Shown one piece after another: positions 36,915 to 44,510 of a DNA stretch of 64,000 nt. A model generated the notes under the pieces. The model saw only the letters and a list, made by a program, of their open reading frames with translations. It ran no database searches and was not told the DNA's origin. The translations under genes and the position numbers were made by a program. This stretch comes from Litoreibacter meonggei (GTDB lineage: Bacteria; Pseudomonadota; Alphaproteobacteria; Rhodobacterales; Rhodobacteraceae). Location of the stretch: the NCBI RefSeq assembly GCF_003663885.1, contig NZ_RCCE01000002.1:558001-622000 (forward strand). The letters run 5' to 3'. Positions within the stretch are counted from its first letter, which is position 1; each line of letters begins with the position of its first letter.

Positions 36915-38042
36915 ATGGCCCGAACAACAATCTCAATCAGCACTAATGCGCTTGAATGGGCGATGAAGCGCATGGGCCAAAGCCCCCGCGACTTGGAGAA
37001 TGATTTTCCGAAGATCGAGGAATGGCTACTAGGAGACACCTCCCCAACTTTTCCTCAGGTTGAGGCTCTAGCGCAGGCTCTCGGCCTTCCTTCCGCCGTT
37101 CTTTTCGCGAGATCGCCACCTGATTTACCTGACCCGACCAAGTCTTTTCGAAGTCTACCAATGAGCTATCGGAGAAAACTACCTAGGCATCTAATGAAAC
37201 GGATCATTGCCGCGCAAAGTTACCAAATTAGCACCCAAGAGGTTTTTGGCCCCGAAAATCAAAGGCTAAATCGGAAGGTGCTTGATGCAATTAGGAAAGG
37301 TAAAAATGCGAGACATGCCGCTGCCGCAGCGAGATCAATATTTGGCGTCAGCTTTGAAGAACAAAGGTCTTGGAATGGTGACGCTGGCGAGGCACTCGCA
37401 AAGTGGCGCACCATGTTTTTTGAGGCTGGCATATTTGTCTTCCTAGACGCACTTAAATCAAATGATGTCAGTGGGTTTTGCCTCTATGACAAAAATTTTC
37501 CAATTATTGTGCTAAACAATTCTCATGCCAAAAGCAGACAGATTTTCACTCTATTTCACGAGCTCGCGCATATTGGCAAAGAAGTCGGTGGAATCGATAG
37601 TTTGAAAGTCGATCCAGACAGGCTTGATGAAAAACACTCGGGGATTGAGAGATATTGTGATAATTTTGCCGCTGAATTTCTAGCTCCAATTTCAGAACTT
37701 AAACGACTGGTACACAATCGCCCAGACGCGAAAGATATTGAGGAAATCGCTAGATCTCTAAAAATTAGTCGTCTCGTCGTTCTGAGAAGTTTTTTCTCCG
37801 AAGGACTCGTAGATAGGCAAGATTATTCCAAGTTGATGCAACTCTGGATTAAATCAGGAAGCAATTCAGGCTCAGGGGGAAACTACTACAATACAAAGCG
37901 TGCATATCTCGGAAACGAATTCCTAAGCCGTGTATTTCAACTCTACAACAGTGCCAGAATTGACAATGAAGACGCATCTCGTCTCTTAGATGTAGCACCC
38001 AAGAATTTAGAGGGTCTTCGCCCGCGGGGCTTGGGCATCTGA
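36915..38042 (+). CDS. HTH-ImmA/IrrE family metallo-endopeptidase
   Basis: A 375-residue two-domain protein of the COG2856 type. The first 65 residues look like a divergent XRE helix-turn-helix (LEWAMKRMGQSPRDLENDF then QVEALAQALGLPSAVLF). A linker follows, and then the ImmA/IrrE zinc peptidase domain with HELAH at 215-219 and a distal acidic helix (IERYCDNFAAEFL, E245 a likely third ligand). In known systems such proteases cleave a repressor or antitoxin to switch gene expression. The gene ends in TGATG, overlapping the start of the PIN-like gene by one base. The DNA is much AT-richer than its neighbours and uses different codons, which points to horizontal acquisition. Confidence 0.9.
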   Translation: MARTTISISTNALEWAMKRMGQSPRDLENDFPKIEEWLLGDTSPTFPQVEALAQALGLPSAVLFARSPPDLPDPTKSFRSLPMSYRRKLPRHLMKRIIAAQSYQISTQEVFGPENQRLNRKVLDAIRKGKNARHAAAAARSIFGVSFEEQRSWNGDAGEALAKWRTMFFEAGIFVFLDALKSNDVSGFCLYDKNFPIIVLNNSHAKSRQIFTLFHELAHIGKEVGGIDSLKVDPDRLDEKHSGIERYCDNFAAEFLAPISELKRLVHNRPDAKDIEEIARSLKISRLVVLRSFFSEGLVDRQDYSKLMQLWIKSGSNSGSGGNYYNTKRAYLGNEFLSRVFQLYNSARIDNEDASRLLDVAPKNLEGLRPRGLGI

Positions 38043-38503
38043 TGTATGTATTCGACACAAATTCTCTGATCAAACTGAACGGCTTCAGCAAGGACGTGTT
38101 TGTATCACTGTGGGATGAGATTGCTACACTGGTCGAAGACGGTGACCTAACATCCACTCGGGAAGTTCTACGCGAAGTCGCTGACCGAGACGATGAGGTG
38201 CATTTGTGGTGCAAATCAAACAAGGACCTGTTTGTGACGCCTGACGATAGCGAAGTTGCCATTGTAGGCGAAATAATGTCGATGTCTAAATTCGTTGCTC
38301 ACATGCCGAAACAAACATTTCTTTCGTCCCGTCCGTTCGCTGACCCATATGTAATTGCACGAGCCGAATGCCTGAATTGGACGGTGGTGTCGGAAGAAAA
38401 AGAAAAGAAAAGCTCAGCAAAGATTCCTAATATCTGCCAGCATTTTGGCGTCCAATGCGTCAATCTAGATGATTTTATGAAATCTCAGGGCTGGCAGTTC
38501 TAA
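38042..38503 (+). CDS. DUF4411 family PIN-like protein, putative toxin
   Basis: A 153-residue protein of the DUF4411 family, related to PIN-domain RNases. The N-terminal YVFDTNSLIKL gives the first acidic residue (D5). TREVLREVADRD supplies E41/E45, and SSRPFADPYVIARA supplies D101, the usual three acidic positions of a PIN active site. The C-terminal VVSEEKEKKS replaces the usual fourth acidic motif. It is coupled to the ImmA/IrrE gene by a one-base stop/start overlap and shares its AT-rich composition. The pair therefore looks like a toxin-antitoxin-like or defence module. RNase activity is an inference. Confidence 0.82.
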   Translation: MYVFDTNSLIKLNGFSKDVFVSLWDEIATLVEDGDLTSTREVLREVADRDDEVHLWCKSNKDLFVTPDDSEVAIVGEIMSMSKFVAHMPKQTFLSSRPFADPYVIARAECLNWTVVSEEKEKKSSAKIPNICQHFGVQCVNLDDFMKSQGWQF

Positions 38504-38535
38504 GTCTCCCCATTCCCCACCAAAGGAGTTCCAAC

Positions 38536-38817
38536 ATGCGCCACATCACCCTCGCCGCCACGGCCCTCGCCCTCACCGCCTGCTCCCCGTTCCCCGAGAC
38601 CACCCTGCCGTTTTTCGGTGACGGCTACCGCGCCGAGGGGGACCTGTGCCGCCGGATTGGCGAGGACGATTTCACCAACCAGTTCCTCGACGATGCCGCC
38701 GATCTGGTGGGCTGTCCGGCGGATATGGAAAATCTCGGAGTGTTCGTGACGGAAACCGGCGCCAAAGAGGTGGCCCTGATTGATGGTTACCGGCTCTATT
38801 CGGTGCCGAGACGCTAA
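38536..38817 (+). CDS. Small putative lipoprotein (93 aa)
   Basis: A 93-residue protein with a lipoprotein signal peptide. It has RH at the N-terminus, a hydrophobic stretch, and a lipobox LALTAC ending at C16, so the mature protein of about 78 residues should be lipid-anchored. The mature part is acidic and contains four more regions without known domain features, including two cysteines (C34 and C55) that could form a disulfide. AAGGAG is a good ribosome site just before the ATG. Base use returns to the GC-rich norm here, marking the right edge of the preceding AT-rich island. No function is recognised. Confidence 0.72.
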   Translation: MRHITLAATALALTACSPFPETTLPFFGDGYRAEGDLCRRIGEDDFTNQFLDDAADLVGCPADMENLGVFVTETGAKEVALIDGYRLYSVPRR

Positions 38818-38846
38818 AGCCGCGGCCCGAAAACCTGCCATACACA

Positions 38847-38876
38847 TTGCCGACGCTTTGCCGACACGTTGCAGAC
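38847..38876. repeat. Three short direct repeats at 11-bp period
   Basis: TTGCCGAC at 38847, TTGCCGAC at 38858 and TTGCAGAC at 38869 follow each other at 11-bp spacing, about one helical turn. They lie between the 3' ends of the convergent lipoprotein and CII-like genes, a place where operators are not expected. The role is unknown. Confidence 0.5.
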
Positions 38877-38896
38877 GCCGGTTTTTAAGCGGAAAA

Positions 38897-39349
38897 TCAG
38901 GTAACTTCTTCTTCCAGATGCAGCTTCATTTCGACCAGAACTTTTTGTAGCTCCAAGGTCTCCGACAGCATCCGCTTGGCCTCGGTCACCGTGATAATTC
39001 CGTCCGAGATGGACAGGTTGTACTCGCCCATCAGCATCGCAAAGCGCTGCGCCAGGGCCACCACGTTGCTGTTCACCGACTCCGCATTGCCCTTGCGGCC
39101 GGTATCAACTTCGAGCGTGTTCCCGTTGATCTCGGCCAAGGCCTGCGTCACATGCGGAAAGCTCGCCGCAGCTTCCAGAGAGGCCACCGCATCCAACGGC
39201 ATATAGCGATCCGCGTGCTCCTCGGACTCGGAATAATACCGCCCAAGCGTCGCTTTGGAGCGCCCGGTCAGCTTGCAAGCCGCCTCCACGCCCACATCTT
39301 TCACCAACGCTTCGGTGTGTTTCTTAAGATACCGGTTCATCTTGGTCAT
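38897..39349 (-). CDS. CII-like helix-turn-helix protein, phage-regulator family
   Basis: A 150-residue protein whose N-terminal half contains an apparent helix-turn-helix (GVEAACKLTGRSKATLGRYY, about 20-39). An alpha-helical C-terminus (AKRMLSETLELQKVLVEM) could oligomerise. The pattern resembles phage CII-type regulators (CP76 family). Similar proteins occur as stable chromosomal genes in Rhodobacterales, so it need not mark a prophage. No other phage genes are near. DNA targets are unknown. The 260-bp region upstream is shared with the divergent tdk gene. Confidence 0.6.
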   Translation of the reverse strand: MTKMNRYLKKHTEALVKDVGVEAACKLTGRSKATLGRYYSESEEHADRYMPLDAVASLEAAASFPHVTQALAEINGNTLEVDTGRKGNAESVNSNVVALAQRFAMLMGEYNLSISDGIITVTEAKRMLSETLELQKVLVEMKLHLEEEVT

Positions 39350-39443
39350 AGTCGTGTCTTTCCCTTAGCCGCATGGCTCTATCGGGGAATAGCCCAAAGC
39401 CTTTCCCCTGCGCAATTGTTTTCCCCCACGGTAGGTCTGAGTT

Positions 39444-39540
39444 GTCCCTTGGGTATAGGGACACACGGGGGTGTGTTGTGCTGAACACGACCTCTTAGGT
39501 GAGGGGCGTCGATGTATGCGCTGCCGGGTAATCAGCGCAT
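39444..39540 (+). promoter_or_regulatory. Cluster of three hairpins in the divergent CII-like/tdk spacer
   Basis: Three inverted repeats stand in a row upstream of tdk. GTCCCT/AGGGAC (39444-39449 with 39457-39462) is followed by ACACAC/GTGTGT (39461-39466 with 39471-39476, GGGG loop). Then comes ATGCGCTG/CAGCGCAT (39516-39523 with 39533-39540, 9-base loop). The first two share two bases and cannot both fold fully. They may form a structured leader for tdk or operators for either gene. Confidence 0.45.
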
Positions 39541-39610
39541 GCCTTGATAGCTTTCCCTAGCACGTCCCTCACCGCCTTGCTCCTTACAAGCGGCTTTGCT
39601 ACGAGACGAC

Positions 39611-40192
39611 ATGGCAAAACTGTATTTTCACTATTCCACAATGAACGCGGGTAAGTCGACGCTCCTTTTACAAGCGGCGCACAACTATCAGGAAATGGGG
39701 ATGGAGACCTACCTTCTGACCGCAGATTTTGATGACCGCTCCGGCACGGGGCAGATCGGGTCACGGATTGGCTTAGCGAAAGACGCGGATATTTACGGCA
39801 AGGCGGATGACTTGTTTGAGATGATTTCCGCCCGTTTGGGCAAAGGGCCAATTGCCTGCGTCATGGTCGACGAGGCCCAATGGCTCTCCAAAGCACAGGT
39901 TTGGCAACTTGCCCGCGCCGTCGACGACCTAAAAGTACCGGTGATGAGTTATGGACTGCGTGTCGATTTTAGAGGCGAGCTTTTCCCCGGATCCGCCACA
40001 CTGTTGGCTCTTGCTGACGAGTTACGTGAGGTCCGGACCATCTGCCATTGCGGCAAGAAGGCCACCATGGTGATCCGCAAGGGCGCTGACGGGAAAGCCT
40101 TGGTGGATGGCGACCAGGTTCAGGTCGGCGGGAACGAGACCTACGTTTCCCTGTGCCGGAAGCATTTCCGCGAGGCCATCGGGGACCGCTAG
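39611..40192 (+). CDS. tdk: Thymidine kinase
   Basis: A 193-residue type II thymidine kinase that salvages thymidine with ATP. The P-loop is STMNAGKST (9-17). The catalytic acidic motif VMVDEAQWL contains E88, and the thymidine-binding lasso region has SYGLRVDFRGELFPGS (113-128). A zinc site is formed by C145, C147, C182 and H185. The ATG at 39611 gives the usual MAKLYFHYS start; the TTG at 39596 is unneeded. The 3' end shares CTAG with the convergent 2-hydroxyacid dehydrogenase gene. Confidence 0.96.
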   Translation: MAKLYFHYSTMNAGKSTLLLQAAHNYQEMGMETYLLTADFDDRSGTGQIGSRIGLAKDADIYGKADDLFEMISARLGKGPIACVMVDEAQWLSKAQVWQLARAVDDLKVPVMSYGLRVDFRGELFPGSATLLALADELREVRTICHCGKKATMVIRKGADGKALVDGDQVQVGGNETYVSLCRKHFREAIGDR

Positions 40193-41133
40193 ACAGGGTT
40201 CGGCAAATTCTTGCCCGCCGCAAAGGCGATTAAGTTGTCGAGCGCCATCATCCCCATGCCAGTGCGCACCTCCAGCGTGTTCGTCCCGAGATGGGGTAGC
40301 AGAACGACATTTTCCATAGCGAGCAGCTCGTCAGGCACCTTGGGCTCGTTTTCATAGACGTCCAGACCCGCGCCGCCTAGCGCGCCTGCTTGCAGCGCAG
40401 CGATCAGCGCTGCTTCGTCCACCACATCGCCACGGGATATGTTGACGAAAATCGCATGCGGCTGCATCGTCTCGAAAACGGATTTGCCAATCAGGTGCCG
40501 CGTGGCAGGCCCACCCGGCGTGGCTGCAACGACCACGTCTGCGGCCTGCGCGACAGCCTCCATGCTGTCCAATTGATCCGCGCCGTCCACATCTTTGCGC
40601 GACCTGTTGGCGTAAACAATCTTGCAGCCGAACCCGTTACGGCAACGGTTCGCAATCGCTTGGCCGATCCGCCCCATCCCGATAATACCGACTGTCTTGC
40701 CGGTCAGGTGTAGCCCCAACATTTGCGTGGGCTGCCAGCCTGTCCACTTGCCAGAGCGCACCATCCGCTCCCCCTCGCCCGCGCGCCGTGCGGCCATCAG
40801 CATCAGCGTCATGGCGATGTCGGCGGTGGCATCCGTCACAGCGCCCGGCGTGTTGGTGACTTCGATGCCCTGCGCCTTTGCCGCGTCCACGTCGATATGG
40901 TTGAAGCCGACACCGAAATTGGCCAGCAGCTTGGTGCGCGGCGTCGCGGCAGAGATCGCGGCGGCAGTGAATTGGTCGCCCAAGGTCGGCAGGATCAGAT
41001 CGTAGGTCTCCAACGCCTCGGTCACCTCTGCTTCGGTCATCGGGTCGGAGGTCTCGCGCAAAGTCACGTCGAACTCGGCACGAGCCTTGTCCAAGACGGC
41101 ATCCGGCAGCAATCGGGAGACAAGGAGTTTCAT
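40189..41133 (-). CDS. D-isomer-specific 2-hydroxyacid dehydrogenase (glyoxylate/hydroxypyruvate reductase type)
   Basis: A 314-residue NAD(P)H-dependent dehydrogenase. The nucleotide-binding motif GIIGMGRIGQAIANR is at about 147-161. The catalytic Arg lies in VNISRGDVVDEAAL (about 231-244), the Glu in LDVYENEP, and the His in LLPHLGTNT. This GRHPR-like layout suggests reduction of glyoxylate or hydroxypyruvate in the cytoplasm, but phosphonate or other 2-hydroxyacid specificities are possible. It overlaps csaA by one base and ends the ybjN-proC-csaA cluster. Confidence 0.92.
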   Translation of the reverse strand: MKLLVSRLLPDAVLDKARAEFDVTLRETSDPMTEAEVTEALETYDLILPTLGDQFTAAAISAATPRTKLLANFGVGFNHIDVDAAKAQGIEVTNTPGAVTDATADIAMTLMLMAARRAGEGERMVRSGKWTGWQPTQMLGLHLTGKTVGIIGMGRIGQAIANRCRNGFGCKIVYANRSRKDVDGADQLDSMEAVAQAADVVVAATPGGPATRHLIGKSVFETMQPHAIFVNISRGDVVDEAALIAALQAGALGGAGLDVYENEPKVPDELLAMENVVLLPHLGTNTLEVRTGMGMMALDNLIAFAAGKNLPNPV

Positions 41134-41471
41134 CAGTAAAGCCTTCCGCCAATCGGCACGTCTTTGTCTGGGGTCAGGAGCACGACCTCATCGTCCTCGT
41201 CAGGCACGCCAAGAACCAGAATTTCGGACATAAATTTTCCAATCTGGCGCGGTGGGAAGTTGACGACCGCCATCACCTTTTTGCCGGGCAACTCCTCTAC
41301 ACTGTAGTGCTTGGTGATCTGTGCAGAGCTTTTCCGCTCACCAAGTTCAGGCCCGAAATCCACCCAGAGTTTGATCGCGGGCTTGCGCGCTTCGGGATAG
41401 GGTTCGGCCTTGGTGACGACACCCACGCGGATGTCGACCTTCATGAAGTCGTCGAATGAAATCTCTGCCAC
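41133..41471 (-). CDS. csaA: tRNA-binding protein CsaA-like
   Basis: A 112-residue homodimeric OB-fold protein of the CsaA/EMAP-II-like tRNA-binding family. The typical KVDIRVGVVTKAEPYPEARKP (about 11-31), split by V14-V19, is followed by VDFGPELGERKSSAQITKHYS and a VVNFPPRQIGKFMSEILVLG block. Bacillus CsaA has chaperone-like activity and binds tRNA; the role in proteobacteria is unclear. The gene lies 3 nt after proC and overlaps the dehydrogenase start by one base, so it is inside an operon. Confidence 0.88.
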   Translation of the reverse strand: MAEISFDDFMKVDIRVGVVTKAEPYPEARKPAIKLWVDFGPELGERKSSAQITKHYSVEELPGKKVMAVVNFPPRQIGKFMSEILVLGVPDEDDEVVLLTPDKDVPIGGRLY

Positions 41472-41474
41472 CGC

Positions 41475-42287
41475 TTACTTCCCCAACTCGCGCCCGCGCT
41501 CGGTCGCGGCCTTCACGGCATCGCCCAGCAGTTTGGGGAAGCCCTTTTCCTCGTCCATCAACACGTTCAAAGCCGCCGCTGTGGTGCCGTTAGGGCTGGT
41601 GACGTTGACCCGTAGCTGTGCGGGGCTTTCCTCGGCGGCTTCCGCCAATGCGCCTGCACCGGCCACTGTCGCCTTTGCCAGTTGCATCGCCAGTTCAGGT
41701 GCCAACCCTTGCGCCTCGCCTGCTGCGGCCATGGTTTCAATCAAGTGAAACACATAAGCGGGGCCGGAGCCGGAGACGCCGGTCACCGCATCAATCTGGG
41801 CTTCGGTTTCCAGCCGCACGACCTGACCCACGGCCTTCAACAACCCTTCAGCTAAATCCAGATCTGCCGCAGTTGCGTGAGTGTTGCCAATGATCGCGGT
41901 GATACCCCGACCGACCGCAGCGGGCGTATTCGGCATGGAGCGCACGATGGGTGTCTGCCCCCCGAGTGCTTCTTCGAAATGCGCAATCGACGTGCCGGCG
42001 GCAATAGACAAAAACAGTGTGGTTCCGTTGCCCAGAGCCGCCATGCTTGGCAGTGCGTCGCCCATCATCTGCGGCTTTACTGCCAGCAGGGCGATGGCCG
42101 GATCGTCGGGCAAATCTTCGTTGATATGAACGCCGTGCGCCTTCACCCAATCCGACGGGTTCGGGTCCAGCACGTAGACGGCACCTGCGTCAATGCCACC
42201 TTTCAGCCAGCCCTCTAGCAGGGCCGAGCCCATCTTTCCGCAGCCCAGCAATACCAGCCCGCGCGTGTTGATCTCGGTAAAATCCAT
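41475..42287 (-). CDS. proC: Pyrroline-5-carboxylate reductase
   Basis: A 270-residue enzyme that reduces pyrroline-5-carboxylate to proline, the last step of proline synthesis. The N-terminal Rossmann motif is VLLGCGKMGSALLEGWL (about 11-27). The central SMPNTPAAVGRGITAI block and the C-terminal family signature (VTGVSGSGPAYVFHLIE, about 159-175) are also present. The ATG at 42287 was chosen because the family starts close before the Rossmann motif; a codon at 42314 adds nine unsupported residues. It sits 30 nt after ybjN. Confidence 0.95.
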   Translation of the reverse strand: MDFTEINTRGLVLLGCGKMGSALLEGWLKGGIDAGAVYVLDPNPSDWVKAHGVHINEDLPDDPAIALLAVKPQMMGDALPSMAALGNGTTLFLSIAAGTSIAHFEEALGGQTPIVRSMPNTPAAVGRGITAIIGNTHATAADLDLAEGLLKAVGQVVRLETEAQIDAVTGVSGSGPAYVFHLIETMAAAGEAQGLAPELAMQLAKATVAGAGALAEAAEESPAQLRVNVTSPNGTTAAALNVLMDEEKGFPKLLGDAVKAATERGRELGK

Positions 42288-42317
42288 GAAGCCCCCGTCT
42301 GTCGTCAGAGGCAAATG

Positions 42318-42821
42318 TTAGGCGCGCCCGTAGGCTTCCGCAATGGCAACATTCATCGCATCTTGCGGGGTCCGGTCGCCCCAGCACACCAGCTGGAACG
42401 CGGGATAGAACCGCTCCGACGCCATAATCGCTGCCGACAGCATTCGATCGACCTGATCTGCGCCCGCGTCACGGCCGCCTGACAGGATTAGCCCGTAGCG
42501 GTACACCATGAGGCGTTGTGCATGCCAGTAGGTGAAGGCGCCTGTCCAACACGTATCATTCGCGCGGTTCATCATGTCGTACAGAGCTGGAAGCTTGTCT
42601 TCCGGTGGCTCCATCTCGAAGGTCGAGACCAGCCGAAGCGTCTCGTCATGGTGCGACCAAGCCAGCGTGATGGAATAGGTCCGCCATTGCCCCTCGATCG
42701 CCATGGCGATTTGGTCTTCCGCGATGCGGTCAAATTCCCACTCGTGATGGGCTGCTAAGGTTTCCACCAAGTCAATTGGGTGCAAATCCTCAGTCTCAAG
42801 ATAGTGTTCTAAGCTCGACAT
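42318..42821 (-). CDS. YbjN domain-containing protein
   Basis: A 167-residue protein of the YbjN family, which has a fold like type III secretion chaperones. The pattern LAAHHEWEFDRIAEDQIAMAIEGQWRTYSITLAW runs from residue 24 to 58 and is followed by the characteristic LMVYRYGLILSGG. In Escherichia coli YbjN affects motility and stress tolerance, without a known mechanism. The ATG at 42821 has GAGGGAC eight bases upstream; the open frame to 42908 lacks family resemblance. I recall it next to proC as a recurring neighbour in Rhodobacterales. Confidence 0.85.
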   Translation of the reverse strand: MSSLEHYLETEDLHPIDLVETLAAHHEWEFDRIAEDQIAMAIEGQWRTYSITLAWSHHDETLRLVSTFEMEPPEDKLPALYDMMNRANDTCWTGAFTYWHAQRLMVYRYGLILSGGRDAGADQVDRMLSAAIMASERFYPAFQLVCWGDRTPQDAMNVAIAEAYGRA

Positions 42822-42948
42822 GCTCGGTCCCTCTTTCGGAGCGCACGTTGGGGAGATGCCTGCGCCCCAATAGGCTGCGTTCCTTACTACAGGTCGCTTG
42901 TTGTCCACGGCCCTTACCTAGATGTTGTGATGTATGGGACTCGCTGTA

Positions 42949-42995
42949 AAGACTTTATTTAGTCTTACCCACAACACATTGTGGTCCCTGTGGGT
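42949..42995 (-). promoter_or_regulatory. Overlapping hairpins between the ThiF-like gene and ybjN
   Basis: AAGACT/AGTCTT (42949-42954 with 42961-42966) makes one hairpin. Next to it CCACAA/TTGTGG (42969-42974 with 42979-42984) competes with ACCCACA/TGTGGGT (42967-42973 with 42989-42995), since both use the same left arm. The location just after the ThiF-like stop and 130 bp before ybjN allows a terminator or attenuator role. No T run is present. Confidence 0.4.
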
Positions 42996-43003
42996 GAATG
43001 CCA

Positions 43004-44041
43004 CTATCTGGCGGGTTGTCCACAGACCGTGCAAGCAGGGTCTTTCTTGAGGTTGATCAGGCGTGTCTCGGCATAGAGCGCATCATAAATCAGCATTTGC
43101 CCCCGCAGCGGCGCGCCTGCGCCCGTGACGTGCTTGATCGCCTCTACCGCCATCATTGAGCCGACCACGCCGGGCAACGCGCCGACCACGCCTGCCTCGG
43201 AGCAAGACGGCGCCAACCCCGCCGCCGCCGCGCTCGGGAAAACACAGGCGTAACAGGGGCCATCACTTGCGGGATGGAACAGGCTCAATTGGCCTTCCCA
43301 TTGCGTAATCGCTCCGGAAATCAACGGCTTGCCCAGTTGAACGGCAGCTCGGTTCACCAGATAGCGAGTATCGGCATTGTCGCAACCGTCAAGGATCAGA
43401 TCATAGTCTGCGAACAAGTCGGCGGCCATATCCTCGGTCAGGCGACGGTTATAGGGCCGTATCATCACGAACGGATTTTGCGCCTGCATCGCTTCTTGGG
43501 CCGAGAACACCTTGGGCATCCCCACCCGCGCGTCGGTATGGATCACCTGACGTTGCAGGTTGGAGCTGTCGACGACGTCATCATCAATCACGCCGATGGT
43601 CCCGACCCCCGCCGCCGCCAGGTATTGCAGCGCCGGAGCGCCAAGACCGCCAGCTCCCACGACCAACACGCGGGCTTTCTTCATTTTCTTCTGCCCCGGT
43701 CCGCCGATCTCCCGCAAAACAATGTGGCGGGCGTAGCGGTTCAACTCCGCTTCGGTGAACTTGTCGGGATTTGCGGGTTCGGGCACATCCTCGACCGAAC
43801 GTCGCCGCAAGCGGGTTAGCAGTGCGCGGTAGCCCACGAAGATCACGGCAACGCCAGCGAAAATCGCCCAGCCCTGCAACGATCCCGTGGCGTCCTTTAC
43901 GGGGTTGCCGGCAGGCAGGGTCAACTGAAAAAACAGAACCAATGCGAAGAGCGCGACCAGCGCCATGATTTGTAACCGCTTGGGCAATCCAAAGCGCCCC
44001 GCCAGCAAAATCGTTGCGGCAAGGACCAGCACCAACACCAT
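43004..44041 (-). CDS. Membrane-anchored HesA/MoeB/ThiF family protein
   Basis: A 345-residue protein. Residues 1 to about 70 hold two or three hydrophobic helices (VLVLVLAATILLAGRFGL then IMALVALFALVLFF). An E1-like adenylyltransferase domain follows from about 100, with YARHIVLREIGGPGQ, the nucleotide-binding VVGAGGLGAPALQYLAAAGVG (split at Y121) and zinc-site cysteines in PCYACVF and CTVCG. MoeB and ThiF activate the C-terminal glycine of MoaD or ThiS for sulfur transfer. A membrane anchor is unusual for them. The ATG at 44041 begins one base after the dut stop; the frame to 44191 lies inside dut. Confidence 0.87.
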   Translation of the reverse strand: MVLVLVLAATILLAGRFGLPKRLQIMALVALFALVLFFQLTLPAGNPVKDATGSLQGWAIFAGVAVIFVGYRALLTRLRRRSVEDVPEPANPDKFTEAELNRYARHIVLREIGGPGQKKMKKARVLVVGAGGLGAPALQYLAAAGVGTIGVIDDDVVDSSNLQRQVIHTDARVGMPKVFSAQEAMQAQNPFVMIRPYNRRLTEDMAADLFADYDLILDGCDNADTRYLVNRAAVQLGKPLISGAITQWEGQLSLFHPASDGPCYACVFPSAAAAGLAPSCSEAGVVGALPGVVGSMMAVEAIKHVTGAGAPLRGQMLIYDALYAETRLINLKKDPACTVCGQPAR

Positions 44042-44042
44042 C

Positions 44043-44510
44043 TCAGCCGCGCCCTGTAGATCCGAAACCGCCAATGCCGCGCGCGGTATCAGACAGGCCG
44101 TGCGCCAGCTCGAAGCGGCCTTGCACCACGGGGGCAACGACCATCTGCGCAATGCGGTCGCCATGGGCGACGGTGAACTGTTCCGTGCCAAGGTTGATCA
44201 GGATCACGCCCAACGGCCCGCGATAGTCGCTGTCGATCGTACCCGGCGTGTTCGGCAGGCTGATCCCGTGTTTCAGCGCAAGGCCGGAGCGCGGACGGAT
44301 TTGCACCTCGAATCCTTCGGGTATTTCGACCCGCAAGCCGGTCGGCACTAACGCACGGCCCATCGGAAGCAAGGTCAGGCCCGTTGATCGGTCTGGCTGC
44401 GCCAAGTTGGCTCGTAGGTCAGCGCCCGCCGCGCCGTCGGTTTCATACGCGGGCAGGCCCAATGCGGGGTCTGCCTCGTCCGTCCACGTGAATCGCAAAA
44501 CGGGTGTCAC
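44043..44510 (-). CDS. dut: Deoxyuridine 5'-triphosphate nucleotidohydrolase
   Basis: A 155-residue trimeric dUTPase that hydrolyses dUTP to dUMP, keeping uracil out of DNA and feeding dTMP synthesis. The five motifs are present: [20 protein letters not shown] (about 73-82), [13 protein letters not shown] (about 90-102), [11 protein letters not shown] and the C-terminal [10 protein letters not shown] that closes the active site. The start overlaps coaBC by 4 nt, so the gene lies in a coaBC-dut-thiF transcript. Confidence 0.97.
   Translation of the reverse strand: MTPVLRFTWTDEADPALGLPAYETDGAAGADLRANLAQPDRSTGLTLLPMGRALVPTGLRVEIPEGFEVQIRPRSGLALKHGISLPNTPGTIDSDYRGPLGVILINLGTEQFTVAHGDRIAQMVVAPVVQGRFELAHGLSDTARGIGGFGSTGRG

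Noticed and set aside
36882-38520. Flanking direct repeats marking transposon or integrase insertion of the ImmA/IrrE-DUF4411 island
   Set aside because: I compared both edges by eye and found no repeat of useful length; the insertion mechanism remains unknown.
38897-39610. Prophage remnant suggested by the CII-like gene beside the AT-rich island
   Set aside because: No integrase, structural or attachment sequences were seen, and the gene has normal GC-rich composition, so it is more likely a resident regulator.
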